Below, one piece after another: positions 63,188 to 64,000 of a stretch of 64,000 nt of DNA. Where the stretch lies: positions 7,626,001 to 7,690,000 of the forward strand of contig CM082585.2 of NCBI GenBank assembly GCA_040954595.2, read 5' to 3'. Position 1 is the stretch's first letter. The number at the start of each line of letters is the position of its first letter. Both the position numbers and the translations under genes were made by a program. This DNA comes from Balanoglossus misakiensis. Its lineage: Eukaryota; Hemichordata. Below the pieces are notes generated by a model. It was given only the letters and a program-made list of their open reading frames with translations, was not told the DNA's origin and made no database searches.

Positions 63188-63475
63188 ATGTAGCACTCTG
63201 TGATCAACGAGTTCAAACTGCAGCATGAGCTTTCGGAAACATGTAGTCCCCTCCATCGGATGCACTCGTGGAATGAACAGAGAAACAGAGAATCATGGGG
63301 TATTCAAAGTAGAAAATATGTGCAGGACCAGGTGCATCAGAAAACAAAAGAAGGGTTGGGTGTGAAAATTGAAGAATGGAAATGTTAATGGATGCAAATT
63401 TGTAAATGGGTACATCATGTTCCGTGTACACAGCTCATGCTGTAGTTTCAACTTGTTGATCACAGAGTGCTTCAT
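63188..63475. mobile_element. MITE-like element with 44-bp terminal inverted repeats
   Basis: 63188-63231 and 63432-63475 are reverse complements with about four mismatches, built around AGCACTCTGTGATCAAC and CAGCATGAGCT. The 200-bp interior has no coding capacity. I cannot define a clear target duplication. Confidence 0.65.
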
Positions 63476-64000
63476 ATTGTACTGAAGATCAACACGGCAA
63501 TACTCCTAACTAGAAAAAGTGTTGCTCATCACATCATCTAATCATGGTTGAGTTTTTTTCGCGCCACCATTAGTGCCCTCAGTCGGCAAAGAGTTAAACA
63601 AGGTCCGAGCCAGAAAGAAAAGTGTTTTCAAAACCCTCGACCCTGAGAACGGCGTTATTGTTCGCTGGCGCATGCAAGCGGTGCGAAAAGTGTTCGTTCA
63701 TTGCAGTCGGGCGCTTGATCTGAAGGCCCGGATCGGAGGATGGACGCGTTGCCCGGGAACGACGCTTTATCTCCCGCTTGGCGTATAAATTAAACCGGCA
63801 CTTCATTTTTTTACGACAGAGTGCCGAGAATTCATGGGAAGTGAGATCGGGAACACATGTCATATATTTGCGCTGCGTAAATGTACCGAATTCTCGATTT
63901 CAGATACTAGAGATTCGCGCTATTTATACAAGGGGTTTGAATTCTATACTATGGATCAACACGGCCATTATATTACCTTTATTTGAGCAAGGCCCGATAA

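Larger units (their letters stand above)
51088..64000. other. About 13 kb without a convincing gene
   Basis: Only the listed microsatellites, MITE-like elements, R1 repeats and hairpin are seen. Open frames here are short, AT-biased, lack splice-linked partners and resemble no family I know. A GC-richer patch at 58400-58570 and another at 63590-63790, the latter ending in a TATAAAT at about 63785, may be regulatory but cannot be called. Confidence 0.5.

Noticed and set aside
1-64000. tRNA or rRNA genes
   Set aside because: I looked for A/B-box and cloverleaf patterns by eye and saw none convincing. A tRNAscan run would be decisive.

Overview
This is a eukaryotic, very probably animal, window. 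Its genes are split into short exons with GT-AG introns. They encode families typical of marine invertebrate deuterostomes: an ENaC/degenerin channel with LDLa and fucolectin-type modules, WSC and stanniocalcin-like modules, a phospholipid scramblase, microsomal epoxide hydrolases and TMEM254. Heavy exon shuffling, many MITE-like elements and a long AT-rich satellite suggest a lancelet (amphioxus) or similar invertebrate. The species is an inference and cannot be fixed from sequence alone. All splice models were built by eye from splice signals, reading phase and protein similarity.

Layout. All six recognised genes lie on the minus strand. From the left: (1) 513-6071, the 5' part of an ENaC/degenerin-type channel gene whose extracellular loop carries three LDLa modules and a fucolectin (FTP/F5-8C-like) module. 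It has two candidate alternative first exons and runs off the left edge. (2) 7837-17180, a 20-exon gene whose exons join into one phase-consistent 1230-codon-scale reading frame: signal peptide, Thr/Pro linker, two tandem lid-less pancreatic-lipase-family domains, two WSC domains, and two stanniocalcin-like cysteine modules separated by a Ser/acidic linker. (3) 17770-19995, a complete phospholipid scramblase. (4) 20501-22727 and (5) 23404-25632, tandem duplicated microsomal epoxide hydrolase (EPHX1-like) genes, each with a different damaged catalytic motif. (6) 49241-51087, a complete TMEM254 homologue.

Between genes 5 and 6 lies about 20 kb of 88-bp satellite (28438-48230, roughly 225 monomers). 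At 41040/41041 it abruptly reverses orientation at a near-perfect palindrome, and it reverses again in diverged edge monomers near 48225. A 100-N assembly gap sits inside it. A foldback/MITE element with perfect 130-bp terminal inverted repeats and a 10-bp target duplication lies at 26409-26834. A 5'-truncated LINE fragment lies at the right edge of the satellite. From 51.1 kb to the end I see no convincing gene, only microsatellites, MITE-like elements and copies of a dispersed repeat carrying the TCTCGCGAGA palindrome.

Functionally the genes do not form one pathway. Three of them (the double lipase, scramblase and epoxide hydrolases) act on lipids or at membranes, but they look like ordinary neighbours and not a cluster. 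The most unusual object is the lipase-lipase-WSC-WSC-stanniocalcin-like fusion. The second is the inverted satellite block.
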